DNA from: Anaerolineae bacterium
Lineage (GTDB): Bacteria > Chloroflexota > Anaerolineae > Aggregatilineales > Phototrophicaceae
Length of the DNA: 64,000 bases
Direction of reading: 5' to 3'
Assembly: GCA_022821805.1 (NCBI GenBank)
Contig: JAJECX010000003.1
Span: 248,001 to 312,000 of the forward strand
Positions 63,890 to 64,000 of the stretch are shown one piece after another. A program made the position numbers and the translations under genes. Within the stretch, counting starts at the first letter, position 1. Every line of letters starts with the position of its first letter. The notes beneath the pieces were generated by a model that searched no databases, had not been told where the DNA came from, and saw only the letters and a program-made list of their open reading frames with translations.

Positions 63890-64000
63890 ATGGTGCAACC
63901 GGTCGCGCGAGTCAATGTAGCGCCAAAACTGCCGCTTCAGCTTGGGCGGCTTCATGAGTTGACCTACAACCTCCGCTGGTCCTGGGACCACGAGTCGATC
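63890..64000 (+). CDS. glgP: Alpha-glucan (glycogen) phosphorylase, partial (runs off right edge)
   Basis: 37 codons in the window from ATG 63890, with GGGAGCAGG upstream. LPLQLGRLHELTYNLRWSWDHESI is the start (given by its first and last parts: LPLQLGRLHEL and NLRWSWDHESI) of the DUF3417-containing phosphorylase family. The enzyme releases glucose 1-phosphate from alpha-1,4-glucan. It fits with glgA, glgC and the CBM48 proteins before it. Confidence 0.8.
   Translation, partial: MVQPVARVNVAPKLPLQLGRLHELTYNLRWSWDHESI

Noticed and set aside
63582..63915. Two minus-strand frames upstream of the truncated CBM48 copy as its missing N-terminus
   Set aside because: Neither contains the strands or FNDW-type motif of a CBM48 domain; no simple frameshift restores it.

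Overview
The window looks like one contiguous piece of chromosome from a Chloroflexota bacterium, probably of the class Anaerolineae (inference). The basis is moderately GC-rich, densely packed housekeeping genes; several membrane-anchored exported proteins with Pro/Thr linkers of the VTATP type that are familiar from that class; a prokaryotic translin; DUF5996; and a glycogen locus whose phosphorylase begins like the DUF3417-containing family. I see no IS element, phage gene, CRISPR array, rRNA or tRNA.

Layout. 1-5.4 kb: an SGNH hydrolase running off the left edge, an EF-G-like GTPase with a clear promoter, and ftsH. 5.7-14.1 kb: a thioredoxin-fold DUF255 protein, a TPR/lytic transglycosylase lipoprotein, a GT4 glycosyltransferase, methylglyoxal synthase, and an ECF sigma factor with its probable anti-sigma factor. 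14.2-21.7 kb: a GreA-family protein, a 2-hydroxyacid dehydrogenase, a His-less histidine-kinase homologue, rplJ-rplL with an L10 leader, a Memo-like protein, translin, a YciI-like protein, a Nudix hydrolase and rsmG. 21.7-30.5 kb: a secreted protein, an isocitrate/isopropylmalate dehydrogenase-family enzyme, a MarR regulator, a def-GNAT-S9 peptidase operon, and an OmpR-type two-component operon preceded by a triple PhoP-box-like repeat.

30.5-38.0 kb is the most unusual part. An iron(III) ABC operon (binding protein, permease, ATPase, all minus) is divergent from a three-gene ubiquitin-like operon (plus): an E2-like protein, a protein joining a JAB/JAMM domain to an E2-like domain without a catalytic cysteine, and a ThiF/E1-like enzyme. 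An uncharacterised 183-residue protein is encoded convergently and overlaps the end of the E1 gene. No ubiquitin-like modifier is encoded next to it.

38-54 kb: an alpha/beta hydrolase, a two-domain GNAT protein and an anchored protein on either side of a symmetric divergent promoter, an MBL-mug-dut operon, a gatB-ssb-SDR operon in which the SDR has lost active-site residues, an aminotransferase, DUF5996, a CoA-type Nudix hydrolase, CNNM/CBS plus AlkA-like genes, a PfkB kinase and a membrane-tethered SUMF1-like domain. 54-64 kb: a GNAT protein, a cNMP-binding/PH-domain membrane protein, tatA, DUF1992, a LysM-LTD protein, then the glycogen locus: glgA, glgC, an LLM oxidoreductase, two very small CBM48-like proteins and the start of alpha-glucan phosphorylase at the right edge.
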